Shown: positions 15,371 to 23,253 of the stretch, piece after piece
How the letters are laid out: every line of letters starts with the position of its first letter
Numbering within the stretch: the stretch's first letter is position 1
Source: CAYMJK01 sp043101635
GTDB lineage: Bacteria > Planctomycetota > Phycisphaerae > Phycisphaerales > UBA1924
Direction: 5' to 3'
NCBI GenBank assembly: GCA_043101635.1
Contig: JBICIE010000067.1
Span: 1 to 25,092 of the forward strand
DNA length: 25,092 nucleotides
The notes under the pieces: generated by a model
Seen by the model: only the letters and a program-made list of their open reading frames with translations
Told to the model about the DNA's origin: nothing
Database searches by the model: none
Made by a program: the position numbers and the translations under genes

Positions 15371-16879
15371 ATGGAGACGCCCGGGCGACTGCCGACACGC
15401 ACCAAGATCGTCGCCACGATCGGGCCGGCCAGCGAATCGCCGGAGATGTTGCGCCGGCTGATCCTCGCGGGCGTCAGCGTGATGCGCTTCAACTTCTCGC
15501 ACGGGACGCTGGCCGAGCACGAGCGGCGCCTGCGGGACGTGCGGGCCATCGCGGCGGAGATGGCCCGCCCGGTCGCGGTGCTGGGGGATCTGCCGGGGCC
15601 GAAGATCCGGGTCGGGGTGGTTCCGGAGGGCGGCGTCGAGGTGGTGTCGGGCCAGGAGATCATCTTCGAGCGCGGGCGTGAGATGGCGGCGATCGTGGAT
15701 GGGGCGCCGACGTTCGGCGTGACCTACCCGGAGCTGATCGGCGAGGTCGAGCCTGGACAGCGGGTGCTCATCAACGACGGGGCGATCCGCCTGCTGGCGG
15801 TCGATCACGACGGTCAGCGACTGCGCTGCCTGGTGACGATCGGGGGGCTGATCACCAGCGGCAAGGGGATCAACCTGCCGGAGACCAGCGTGGCGGTTCC
15901 GTCGCTGACGGAGCGCGACTGGGAACTGACCCGCTGGGCGGTGGCGCACGGGGTTGACTATCTGGCGCTGTCGTTCGTGCGCCGGGCGGAGGACATCACG
16001 CTGCTGCGCGGCCGGATTGCGGATTACGCGTGCAACATCGGCGGCGGGCAGACGCCGATCGTGGCGAAGATCGAGAAGCCGCAGGCCGTCGGCAACATCG
16101 AGGCGATCACCGACGCGGCCGACGCGCTGATGGTGGCCCGCGGCGACCTGGGTGTGGAGATGGACATTGCGCAGGTGCCGCTGGCACAGAAGCGGATCAT
16201 CCGGGCCTGCGAGGACTGGGGCAAGCCGTGCATCGTGGCGACGCAGATGCTCGAGAGCATGATCACCAGCGCTGCGCCGACGCGGGCCGAGGCCACCGAT
16301 GTCGCCAATGCGATCTTCGACGGGGCCGACGCGGTGATGCTGTCGGGGGAGACCGCGATCGGGCGTCACCCGGACCTGGTGGTCGAGACGATGCACCGGA
16401 TCGCGCGGGCCGCGGAGGGCAGCGGGCTGATCAAGAGCGACGAGCCGTCACCGCCGGTGCAGCTTGTGGCCAGCCGGTACCAGACGGCGGCCCTGGCCCA
16501 CGGGGCCTGGCACGTAGCGCGCGACACGGCGGCGGCGATGGTGGTTTGCTGGTCGCAGCACGGGGGCACCGCGCGGTACCTGAGCCAGAACGGCTTTGCC
16601 GTTCCGATCGTGGCGTACACATCCGACGAGGCGTCCAGCCGGCGCATGGCGCTGCTGCGCGGGGTGACGCCGGTGCTGATGCGCCCGCCGGCGTCTGGCC
16701 TGCTGGGCGACTGGACCGACGAGGTGGAGCGGGATCTGCTGGGGCGGGGCTGGGTGCGCAGCGGGGACGTGGTGGTCATGCTGGCGGGCAAGCCGCTGGG
16801 GCGGGCGCGGGCGACCAATTCCATCGCGGTGCTGCGGATCGGCGATCCGAACTCCGGTTACCGGGCGCACCAGTCGTAG
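15371..16879 (+). CDS. pyk: Pyruvate kinase
   Basis: The protein has 502 residues and converts phosphoenolpyruvate plus ADP to pyruvate plus ATP. ATG 15371 is chosen because GGGGAG (15357-15362) lies 8 nt upstream; GTG 15362 has no site. Catalytic-domain motifs are MRFNFSHG (38-45), GDLPGPKIRVG (72-82), INDG, VDYLALSFVRRAEDI, VAKIEKP (Lys233 and Glu235, catalytic and metal site), VARGDLGVEM (Asp259), VATQMLESM and TRAEATDVANAIFDGADAVMLSGETAIG. The residue after GP is Lys78, the position that distinguishes K+-independent (Lys) from K+-dependent (Glu) enzymes. The C-terminal allosteric-type domain is present. It follows the solute-binding protein gene closely, an unusual partner. Confidence 0.95.
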   Translation: METPGRLPTRTKIVATIGPASESPEMLRRLILAGVSVMRFNFSHGTLAEHERRLRDVRAIAAEMARPVAVLGDLPGPKIRVGVVPEGGVEVVSGQEIIFERGREMAAIVDGAPTFGVTYPELIGEVEPGQRVLINDGAIRLLAVDHDGQRLRCLVTIGGLITSGKGINLPETSVAVPSLTERDWELTRWAVAHGVDYLALSFVRRAEDITLLRGRIADYACNIGGGQTPIVAKIEKPQAVGNIEAITDAADALMVARGDLGVEMDIAQVPLAQKRIIRACEDWGKPCIVATQMLESMITSAAPTRAEATDVANAIFDGADAVMLSGETAIGRHPDLVVETMHRIARAAEGSGLIKSDEPSPPVQLVASRYQTAALAHGAWHVARDTAAAMVVCWSQHGGTARYLSQNGFAVPIVAYTSDEASSRRMALLRGVTPVLMRPPASGLLGDWTDEVERDLLGRGWVRSGDVVVMLAGKPLGRARATNSIAVLRIGDPNSGYRAHQS

Positions 16880-16883
16880 CGGA

Positions 16884-18641
16884 TCAGGGCGCCTGGGGAT
16901 CGACGGGCGTCATCTCGCGGCGTTCCATGCCGGGCAGCGCCTGGAACGTGCCATCGCGCTGGACGCGCATCTGTCCGCTGTCGAGCAGATAGTTGAGTAC
17001 GGCGTTGCGCAGGTTGGTGACGGCCTGGTCGCGGCGGTTTTCGGCGTCGAGCTTGGCGTTGTTGGTGTCGACGATCTCCTGGGCGTCGACCTCGTCGAGC
17101 TTGAGGCGCTGCTCTTCCAGCCGCAGTTCGCTGATGCGGACGCTTTCCTCGGCGAGCTTCAACTGGTAGCGTGCGATCTCGACGGCGCGGACGGCGCGGC
17201 GAACGTCGACGACGACGTTGTCGCGGGCCTGGTCGTAGGTTCGCATCTGCCGCTGCAGGTTGATCTGGGCCTGTCGGACGCCGAGGCGCTCGATCTCGCG
17301 GTCAAGCGGGAGGCTGAGGTTGATCCCGGCGGCGTATTCCAGTTCCTCGGGGTCGAAGCTGACGCTTCCGACATCACGGTCCGGATCGGTGGGAATGCCG
17401 ACGCGTCCGTTGATGTCGAGGTCCGGCAGGGTGTTGTTCTCGGCGTTGGCAACGGCGCGCCGGCGATCCTCGACGCGGTCGCGAGTGTTCTGGAGGTCGA
17501 GGCGATACTCGAGGCCGCGGCGGGTGGCCTCCTGCAGCTCGATGTCCGGCTCAGGCACGGCGAAGGTGAAGGGGAGCACATCGACGGGCTGCTCGACGGG
17601 GATGCCCAGGCGCACCTTGAAGCGGTCCAGCGCGATGGCGTACGCCTCGCGCCGGTTGACCAGCGACGCCCGGGCGCTGAGCACGTCGGTCCGGGCGATG
17701 TTGACCTGAAACTGGGCGACCTCGCCGGCCTCGAAGCGCGCCTGCTGCTGTTCCTCCAGACCGATGGCGCTCAGAAGCCGGCGCTCCTCGTTGCGGATCG
17801 AGGCCTGGGCCTGCAGGAGATCGAAGTAGTCGCTGGCGATGTCGACGAGGAACTGGCGGCGGAAGCGCTCGAAGTCGCGGGCCGCGTACACGAGGTTCCG
17901 CTCGGCCTGGATGCGGCTCTCCCGCGCGGTCATACCGGCGCCGCGCAGCAGCGGGATCGTGGCGTCGAGGGCGATCTCGGAGGACTGCCGGTAGTCTTCC
18001 GTGGAGGCCTCGCGGAGCTGCTCGGAGGCCTGCCAGATCCAGCTTGCGGCGACCTCGCCGCCGTAGGGCAGGCGCTGGGTGAGGCGCAGATCGTTGATCA
18101 GACGGGCGGTGTTCTCATAGCTGCCGTCGGTGGCCTCGCCGGAGATGTTGAACGATGTGTCGTTGAAGAGGCGCGGGTCCCAGCGATGCCGCTCGATGAG
18201 CAGGCTGATGGCGGCGAGCAGGTAGTCCTCCTCGGCGTTGAGGAAGTCACGAGCGGTGATCTGCGAGATCTGGAAGGCGTCGGGCAGGCCGATGCGCAGC
18301 GCCTCGACGCCGGCCAGCGGGGGCTCGGGGACCGGGCCGAGCAGGGATTCGTCCATTAGGTCGCGGAGGCGGGCCTCTACGTCGCGAGACTCGTCGGCGG
18401 CGTTGAAGGGCAGATCGGCGGCGGCGGGGTTGGTGGTCAGGGGCGTGGGGTCGGTCTGCCCGGGGACTGCCGCGGTGGCCGGATCGGGCATGTCGAGCCG
18501 CGGGGCGGGCGACTGGGTGTCCAGGGCTTCGCTGCGCTCGGCGACGGTCCTATTGACCTTGCGGTCGACATCCGACAGGCCGACGCATCCTCCGGCAAGC
18601 GTCGCCATGGCCAGGCAGCCGAGCAGGGTTGAGCGGGGCAT
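16884..18641 (-). CDS. TolC-family outer-membrane efflux lipoprotein
   Basis: The protein has 585 residues from ATG 18641, which has GGAG (18649-18652) 7 nt upstream. A lipoprotein signal (LLGCLAMATLAGGC, Cys19) predicts lipidation, as in NodT/OprM-like channels. A disordered Pro/Ala-rich segment of about 80 residues follows. The body has two long helical repeats typical of outer-membrane efflux proteins, e.g. LVDIASDYFDLLQAQASIRNEERRL, VAQFQVNIARTDVLSARASL, and in the second half LPLDREIERLGVRQAQINLQRQ and SVRISELRLEEQRLKLDEVDAQEIVDTNNAKLDAENRRDQAV. It should form the outer-membrane channel of a tripartite exporter, but no membrane-fusion protein or inner-membrane pump is adjacent. It is longer than most TolC proteins (about 450-500). 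The stop is 4 nt from the convergent pyk stop. Confidence 0.88.
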   Translation of the reverse strand: MPRSTLLGCLAMATLAGGCVGLSDVDRKVNRTVAERSEALDTQSPAPRLDMPDPATAAVPGQTDPTPLTTNPAAADLPFNAADESRDVEARLRDLMDESLLGPVPEPPLAGVEALRIGLPDAFQISQITARDFLNAEEDYLLAAISLLIERHRWDPRLFNDTSFNISGEATDGSYENTARLINDLRLTQRLPYGGEVAASWIWQASEQLREASTEDYRQSSEIALDATIPLLRGAGMTARESRIQAERNLVYAARDFERFRRQFLVDIASDYFDLLQAQASIRNEERRLLSAIGLEEQQQARFEAGEVAQFQVNIARTDVLSARASLVNRREAYAIALDRFKVRLGIPVEQPVDVLPFTFAVPEPDIELQEATRRGLEYRLDLQNTRDRVEDRRRAVANAENNTLPDLDINGRVGIPTDPDRDVGSVSFDPEELEYAAGINLSLPLDREIERLGVRQAQINLQRQMRTYDQARDNVVVDVRRAVRAVEIARYQLKLAEESVRISELRLEEQRLKLDEVDAQEIVDTNNAKLDAENRRDQAVTNLRNAVLNYLLDSGQMRVQRDGTFQALPGMERREMTPVDPQAP

Positions 18642-18682
18642 ACGGGGTCTCCAGCGGGCCTCAGGCGGCGTTCGAGTGGGCA

Positions 18683-18688
18683 AGTGTA
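18683..18688 (-). promoter_or_regulatory. Candidate -10 TACACT for the TolC-family gene
   Basis: Read on the minus strand, TACACT lies about 41 nt before ATG 18641. The possible -35 17 nt upstream (AACTTT) is poor. It would place the two divergent promoters of this spacer almost back to back. Confidence 0.3.
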
Positions 18689-18709
18689 GTGGTTGCGGGT
18701 GCGGAAAAG

Positions 18710-18738
18710 TTGAGTTCGCGCTGATGGCCGCCTATGCT
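18710..18738 (+). promoter_or_regulatory. Housekeeping-sigma-like promoter for the GH35 gene
   Basis: TTGAGT (18710-18715) and TATGCT (18733-18738) are spaced by exactly 17 nt, a good match to a sigma-70-type promoter in GC-rich DNA. Transcription from about 18745 would leave a leader of about 100 nt before ATG 18844. Confidence 0.55.
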
Positions 18739-18843
18739 CGCGGTTCACGTGAGCCCGCCGCTCGGGGAGGGCCAGAGACGAAATACTCGCCGGCGCGGAT
18801 TGCTCGCTCGGGCGGGATTCTCCAGATTCGGAGACAGCTTCCG

Positions 18844-21645
18844 ATGCCAACGGTGACGTTCGACGGGCGCAGCTTCATGCTCGACGGCCGGCGGATCTGG
18901 CTCGTCAGCGGGCAGGTGGCCTACGGGCGGATTCCCCGCGAGCACTGGGCCGATCGCATCCACGCGGCCCGCCTGGCGGGCGTGAACACGATCGAGACGC
19001 CGGTGTTCTGGAGCCAGCACGAGCCGCGCCCGGGCCAGTTCGACTTCTCCGGCGACAACGATCTGCGGCACTTCGTCCAGCTTGTGGGCGACGCGGGCCT
19101 GTGGCTGATCCTGCGTCCCGGGCCATACATCGGCGAGGATCGTGATTTCGGCGGGCTGCCGACGTGGCTGATGAACCTCCAGCGCAGCGACCTGCGCACG
19201 GCCAGCGGACCATTTCTGGAAGCCTGCTCGCGCTACATCACTGCGGTGGCCGACCAGGTCCGGGACTTGCAGGCGCCGAGTCCTGGCAAGGGCGGACCGA
19301 TCCTGCTGGTCCAGAACGAGTCGGGATGGACCTGCGGCGCCGAGGAACTGTCGCAGAAGTACCTGGGCGAGTTGAGCCGGTATCTGCGCGAGAGCGGCAT
19401 CATCGTTCCGACCATCAACGCCAACAACCTCTGGGCGGGAGTCGAGGGCGAGATCGACACCTGGACGGGCGAGAGCCACATGCTCTCGAACCTGCGGCAG
19501 CTCGCGGAGGTGCGGCCGGACCAGCCGCGTCTGGTCAGCGCGTTCTACACGGCCGAGCCGGGGGTCTGGGGGCAGGAGCGGACGGTGACGGCGCCGCCGG
19601 CCCTGCTGCAGCGCCGGCTTGCCGAGGCGCTGGCGGCGGGCGGGCAGTTCAACCTGGCGCCGCTGCACGGCGGGACGAACTTCGGGTTCGGGGCCGGACG
19701 CCTGCCGCGGGGTCGCGGCGCGTTCGCGGTGACGGGACGGGACGGCCCGCTGGACGAGACCGGCGCTGCGGGGCCCGCCTTCGGGCACGTGCGCCGGATC
19801 TGCATGTTCGCATCCCGTTTCGGGCGCACGCTGGCGGCGATCGACCCGGAGTTCCGGCCGGTGACGGTGGATACCGGGGCGGACGATCCGCACGGCGAGA
19901 AGGGCGGGCGCGGGCGGGCCCACAGCATCAGCGTGGTGCACGTGCGCGGGTCGCAGGGTGAGATCGCGATGGTGTTCGGACCCGATCCCGAGACGCGACC
20001 GAAGCGGAGCCCGGGGACGGCGAGCGTGCTGCTGCCGGACGGCTCTGGTCTGCCGGTGTTCTTTGGCGACCAGTCGGTGGTGTGGGTGCTGCTCAACTTG
20101 AACCTCACGCCGCGAGCGACGCTGGATTACTGCAGTTTCTGCGCGCTGGCGCAAGTCGGGGACATCTTCGTGTGTTACGGCCCGGCGGGCTCGACGGGCG
20201 TGATCAGCGTCAACGGGTCGCCGCTGCGGATCACGGCGCCGAAGGGGCGGACGCCGGCGCTGGCGACGCATGAGGGGGTGCACATCGTCATCTGCAACGA
20301 GGCGCAGGCGGACAGCGCGTTCGTGGTCGAGGACAGCGTGATCGTCGGGGCGGCGTCGGTGCGGGCGGACGGCGCGCCGGTGGCGGCGCCGGGCGCCAAG
20401 ACGTGCACGCGCATCGGGCCCGGCGGCGCGGTGACGTCACTGCCGTTTGCCGAGACGATCCGGCGCGGCGGGCGCATCAGCCTCGGGGGGTGGGCCGCGG
20501 CGGAGAGCGAGGAGTACATCACGGGCGCCAGCCCGCGCTACGCGGCCATCGACGGGCCGGAGGATCTGAGCCATCTGGGCGCTCCGAGCGGCTACGGCTG
20601 GTACCGGCTGCGGATGAAGACCACTTCGGCGAAGCGGGCCGCGGTCTCCTGTCCGGACTCGGGCGATCGCCTGCACTTCTTCAAGGAAGGGGAGCCGGTG
20701 GATGTGGTGGGATCCGGCCCGGGCGCCGTCGATCACACACTGCTGTCACTGACCAAGGGCGAGAACACGGTGGTGGTGCTGGCGGAGAACCTGGGGCGCG
20801 TCTCGGGCGGGCCGCGGTTCGGGGAGCGCAAGGGGCTGTTCGGCGCGGTGTGGGACCTCAAGGCGTTCCGGGCCGGGCGGGCGACGATCGAGCAGGGCGC
20901 GCCGCTGCGGCCGCTGCAGTTCCGGGCGCCGCTGTGGGACGTGCACGAGGCGGACGTGACCAGCGCCGACCGGCTGAGCTGGTCGTTCATGCATCGCAAG
21001 AAGACGCCGCTGTTCATGTCGATCGACGCGGGGATCGCGCGGGGCGTGGTGTTCATCAACGACACACCGTCGATCTGGTTCGGGATCGCCGGGCTGGAGC
21101 GCGAGCAGCTCGACCCGGAGCTGCTCAAGCGGGGCAACAACATCGTGCAGATCGCGCTGCTGGATCACGATCCCGCCAACCCGCGCGAGGAGGACTCGCT
21201 GACCGTCCTGAAGGCGATGCCGACGTCGGTACGCTTTGAGGAGGGGGCCGCGAGCTTCACGGAGAACGCTTCCTGGGCCTTTGCCAAGTGGGAGCCGCCG
21301 GCGCCGTCCAGCTATCAGGACGCCTCGAAGAACGCGCTGCGCCGGCGCACGGCGCCGACCTGGTGGCGCAGCGCCTTCACGAGTTCGGAGACCGACTCTC
21401 CGCTGATGGCCGACCTGTCCGGCATGACCAAGGGGCAGATCTACATCAACGGCCGCCACCTCGGCCGGTACTTCGTGAGCGAGGCGCAGGGCAAGACGAC
21501 GCCGCCGCAGCAGGTGTACTTCATCCCGGGCTCGTGGGTGCGAAGCGGGTCGGACAATGAACTGGTGCTGTTCGACGAGCACGGCGCAGCGCCCTCGAAG
21601 GTGCGCCTGTACTACGAGACGCAGTCGACCCCGATCCTGGCGTAG
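18844..21645 (+). CDS. Glycoside hydrolase family 35 beta-galactosidase-like enzyme
   Basis: The protein has 933 residues. ATG 18844 begins a GH35-like N-terminus (GRSFMLDGRRIWLVSGQVAYGRIPREHWADRI); a GGAG about 10 nt upstream is a weak ribosome site. The (beta/alpha)8 domain carries AGVNTIETPVFWSQHEPRPGQFDF, RPGPYI and DFGGLPTWLM. The acid/base is probably Glu159 in VQNESG (usually NEYG), and the nucleophile is probably Glu238 in FYTAEPGVW. LAPLHGGTNFGF matches the family HGGTNFGF motif. The remaining about 600 residues are beta-rich, with two jelly-roll-like segments (GWYRLRMK...LAENLGR and GQIYINGRHLGRYF...). It should remove terminal beta-linked galactose from oligosaccharides. No signal peptide is visible, so it appears cytoplasmic. 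The next gene's ribosome site overlaps this stop codon. Confidence 0.87.
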   Translation: MPTVTFDGRSFMLDGRRIWLVSGQVAYGRIPREHWADRIHAARLAGVNTIETPVFWSQHEPRPGQFDFSGDNDLRHFVQLVGDAGLWLILRPGPYIGEDRDFGGLPTWLMNLQRSDLRTASGPFLEACSRYITAVADQVRDLQAPSPGKGGPILLVQNESGWTCGAEELSQKYLGELSRYLRESGIIVPTINANNLWAGVEGEIDTWTGESHMLSNLRQLAEVRPDQPRLVSAFYTAEPGVWGQERTVTAPPALLQRRLAEALAAGGQFNLAPLHGGTNFGFGAGRLPRGRGAFAVTGRDGPLDETGAAGPAFGHVRRICMFASRFGRTLAAIDPEFRPVTVDTGADDPHGEKGGRGRAHSISVVHVRGSQGEIAMVFGPDPETRPKRSPGTASVLLPDGSGLPVFFGDQSVVWVLLNLNLTPRATLDYCSFCALAQVGDIFVCYGPAGSTGVISVNGSPLRITAPKGRTPALATHEGVHIVICNEAQADSAFVVEDSVIVGAASVRADGAPVAAPGAKTCTRIGPGGAVTSLPFAETIRRGGRISLGGWAAAESEEYITGASPRYAAIDGPEDLSHLGAPSGYGWYRLRMKTTSAKRAAVSCPDSGDRLHFFKEGEPVDVVGSGPGAVDHTLLSLTKGENTVVVLAENLGRVSGGPRFGERKGLFGAVWDLKAFRAGRATIEQGAPLRPLQFRAPLWDVHEADVTSADRLSWSFMHRKKTPLFMSIDAGIARGVVFINDTPSIWFGIAGLEREQLDPELLKRGNNIVQIALLDHDPANPREEDSLTVLKAMPTSVRFEEGAASFTENASWAFAKWEPPAPSSYQDASKNALRRRTAPTWWRSAFTSSETDSPLMADLSGMTKGQIYINGRHLGRYFVSEAQGKTTPPQQVYFIPGSWVRSGSDNELVLFDEHGAAPSKVRLYYETQSTPILA

Positions 21646-21654
21646 GAGGAGCCC

Positions 21655-22152
21655 ATGTGGCAGGAAGCGGCATCGATGGCGGCCCGCCTGCACCAGGGGC
21701 AGTTTCGCAAGGATGGCAGGACCCCGTACGTTGCGCACTGCTGGCGGGTGGCGATGACGATCCGCCATGTGTTCGGGTGCGCCGATGAGCCGACCATCGC
21801 GGCGGCCCTGCTGCACGACCTGATCGAGGACACGACCGCCGACTATGACGAGATCGCCGAGGCGCTGGGGGCCGAGGTGGCGGATCTGGTCGCCGCGATG
21901 ACCAAGAACATGGCGCTGCCGGAGTCGGAACGGGAGCGGGAGTACGACCGGCGGCTGGCGGCGGCCGACTGGCGGGCCCGCCTGATCAAACTCGCCGACA
22001 CGCTGGACAACCTGTCCGAGGCTGGCGCCGCCGAGCGGGCCAGGGCGGCCGAGAAGGCGCGCCGGGCGATCGCGCTGGCGCGGACGGACGCGGCGACACA
22101 CGCCGAGAGCCGCGCCGGCGTGGAAGCGATCGAGCGTCTGCTGGCTGGCTGA
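21655..22152 (+). CDS. Small HD-domain hydrolase, SpoT/MESH1-like (possible alarmone hydrolase)
   Basis: The protein is 165 residues, essentially one HD domain. The order of motifs follows (p)ppGpp hydrolases of the RelA/SpoT family: QFRKDGRTPYVAH (Arg18, Lys19, His28), ALLHDLIEDT (His54, Asp55, Glu58, Asp59) and LIKLADTLDNL (Asp115, Asn119). There is no synthetase, TGS or ACT domain, so it resembles a stand-alone hydrolase such as MESH1 or a bacterial small alarmone hydrolase. The usual His/Tyr-Asn-x-Arg after KLAD is replaced by LDNLSE, so another nucleotide may be the substrate. AGGAGGAG (21644-21651) overlaps the galactosidase stop and lies 3 nt before the ATG (8 nt from its core), indicating coupling with that gene. 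Confidence 0.8.
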   Translation: MWQEAASMAARLHQGQFRKDGRTPYVAHCWRVAMTIRHVFGCADEPTIAAALLHDLIEDTTADYDEIAEALGAEVADLVAAMTKNMALPESEREREYDRRLAAADWRARLIKLADTLDNLSEAGAAERARAAEKARRAIALARTDAATHAESRAGVEAIERLLAG

Positions 22153-22155
22153 GCG

Positions 22156-23178
22156 TCAGGGCGTGATGGCGTCGAAGTTCCGCAGGGCCAGCAGTTCCAC
22201 GCGCGCCTCGCGCAGGCGCTGGATCTCCAGTTCGATGCGCCCGACTTCCCTGGGGTCGAGGTCCGGCGCCGCGGCGCTGGCTTCGAGTTCGGCGATGCGC
22301 AGGGTGATGGCGCCGATGCGATCGTCGATCTGGCGCAGAACCTCCTGCGGATGCAGCCCGACGCGGTTATTCGAGCGGGCGCCGCCGATGAAGCCCTGCG
22401 GGCGCAGCGCCGACCCGGGGCCGGCCACACCCGGCGTCAGCAGCCGCTCGCTGCGGCCGCGCTGGCGGTACAGCTCGGAGCGGGCCTGATTGGCGACATC
22501 GTCGGCCCGGCGCCAGAGCGACTCATCGAGACCGAGGTCGACGACCGTGTCCGGGCCGGCCAGCTTCCGGCCTGCCCGCTCCGTCCAGGCGCGGCGCATG
22601 GCGCTGCGATCGGGCTGGCGGGCGCGGTCGGGGTTCAGATCGCGGAACCAGCCGAGGCGAAGATCCAGCTTCACCAGTTCGTTGTTCCGTCGCAGCGTGA
22701 TCTCGACCTCGTCGCCCGGGTCGTGCACCATGATCGCGGTGCGCATCGCGTCTTCGTTGCCGATGGCCAGACCGCCGAAGGAGAGGATGACATCGCCGGC
22801 CCGGAGTTTGTCGGCGGCGTCGAAGCCATCGACGGTGCTGATGATGCGGATGCCATCGGGCGCCGCCTCGAAGCTGATGCCCACGCCCGGGCGCTCGCTG
22901 CGAAAGAAGGCCGACTCACCCAGGATGTTCAGGCGCCGGCGGGCTTCCGGGGAAAGGTCGCGGTCGATCGTCTCGAGGGCGTCTTCCAGGGCGCCCAGGT
23001 CATCCAGCGCCAGGCGCAGGGCGTCCTCAGCGTGCTGGCGCACGGCCCACTCATCGGATTCCAGGGCGTCGATCAGCGGGGCCAGCTTGTCGTCGGGTTC
23101 GGGCGCCAGCGGCTGGGCGGCGCTGGCGGCCGCGAGGCCTGCCGCGGCCAGCAGGCAGATTCCGGGGAGGGGCAGCAT
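22156..23178 (-). CDS. Secreted PDZ-domain protein of unknown function
   Basis: The protein has 340 residues from ATG 23178, which has a perfect AGGAGG 6 nt upstream; the frame is open to GTG 23211 but without a site. The signal peptide is MLPLPGICLLAAAGLAAASAA (cleavage near 21). A HEAT-like helical pair (LAPLIDALESDEWAVRQHAEDAL, about 32-54) is followed by a PDZ domain (about 96-177: GVGISFEAAPDGIRIISTV, ADKLRAGDVILSFGG, VEITLRRNNELVKLDLRL). The C-terminal third is charged, with a probable coiled coil (LRQIDDRIGAITLRIAELEA...IELEIQRLREARVELLAL). There are no protease residues, so it is probably a periplasmic binding or adaptor protein. It could be co-transcribed with the kinase gene 75 nt upstream, but a TAGACT at 23217-23222 (minus) may be its own -10. 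Confidence 0.75.
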   Translation of the reverse strand: MLPLPGICLLAAAGLAAASAAQPLAPEPDDKLAPLIDALESDEWAVRQHAEDALRLALDDLGALEDALETIDRDLSPEARRRLNILGESAFFRSERPGVGISFEAAPDGIRIISTVDGFDAADKLRAGDVILSFGGLAIGNEDAMRTAIMVHDPGDEVEITLRRNNELVKLDLRLGWFRDLNPDRARQPDRSAMRRAWTERAGRKLAGPDTVVDLGLDESLWRRADDVANQARSELYRQRGRSERLLTPGVAGPGSALRPQGFIGGARSNNRVGLHPQEVLRQIDDRIGAITLRIAELEASAAAPDLDPREVGRIELEIQRLREARVELLALRNFDAITP

Positions 23179-23253
23179 GGGGGGCCTCCTGCGCTTGGTC
23201 CGATCCGTCACGGATAAGTCTACCGGATCGGGCCGGTCGCGCCACCGGGGCCA

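Noticed and set aside
18745..22101. Long minus-strand open frames opposite the GH35 and HD genes
   Set aside because: Arg/Pro/His-rich shadow translations without domains or ribosome sites; the plus-strand genes explain the open frames.
23217..23222. TAGACT (minus strand) as promoter of the PDZ gene
   Set aside because: It lies 38 nt before the start but lacks a -35 match (GTGGCG at 17 nt), so it was noted only within the gene entry.
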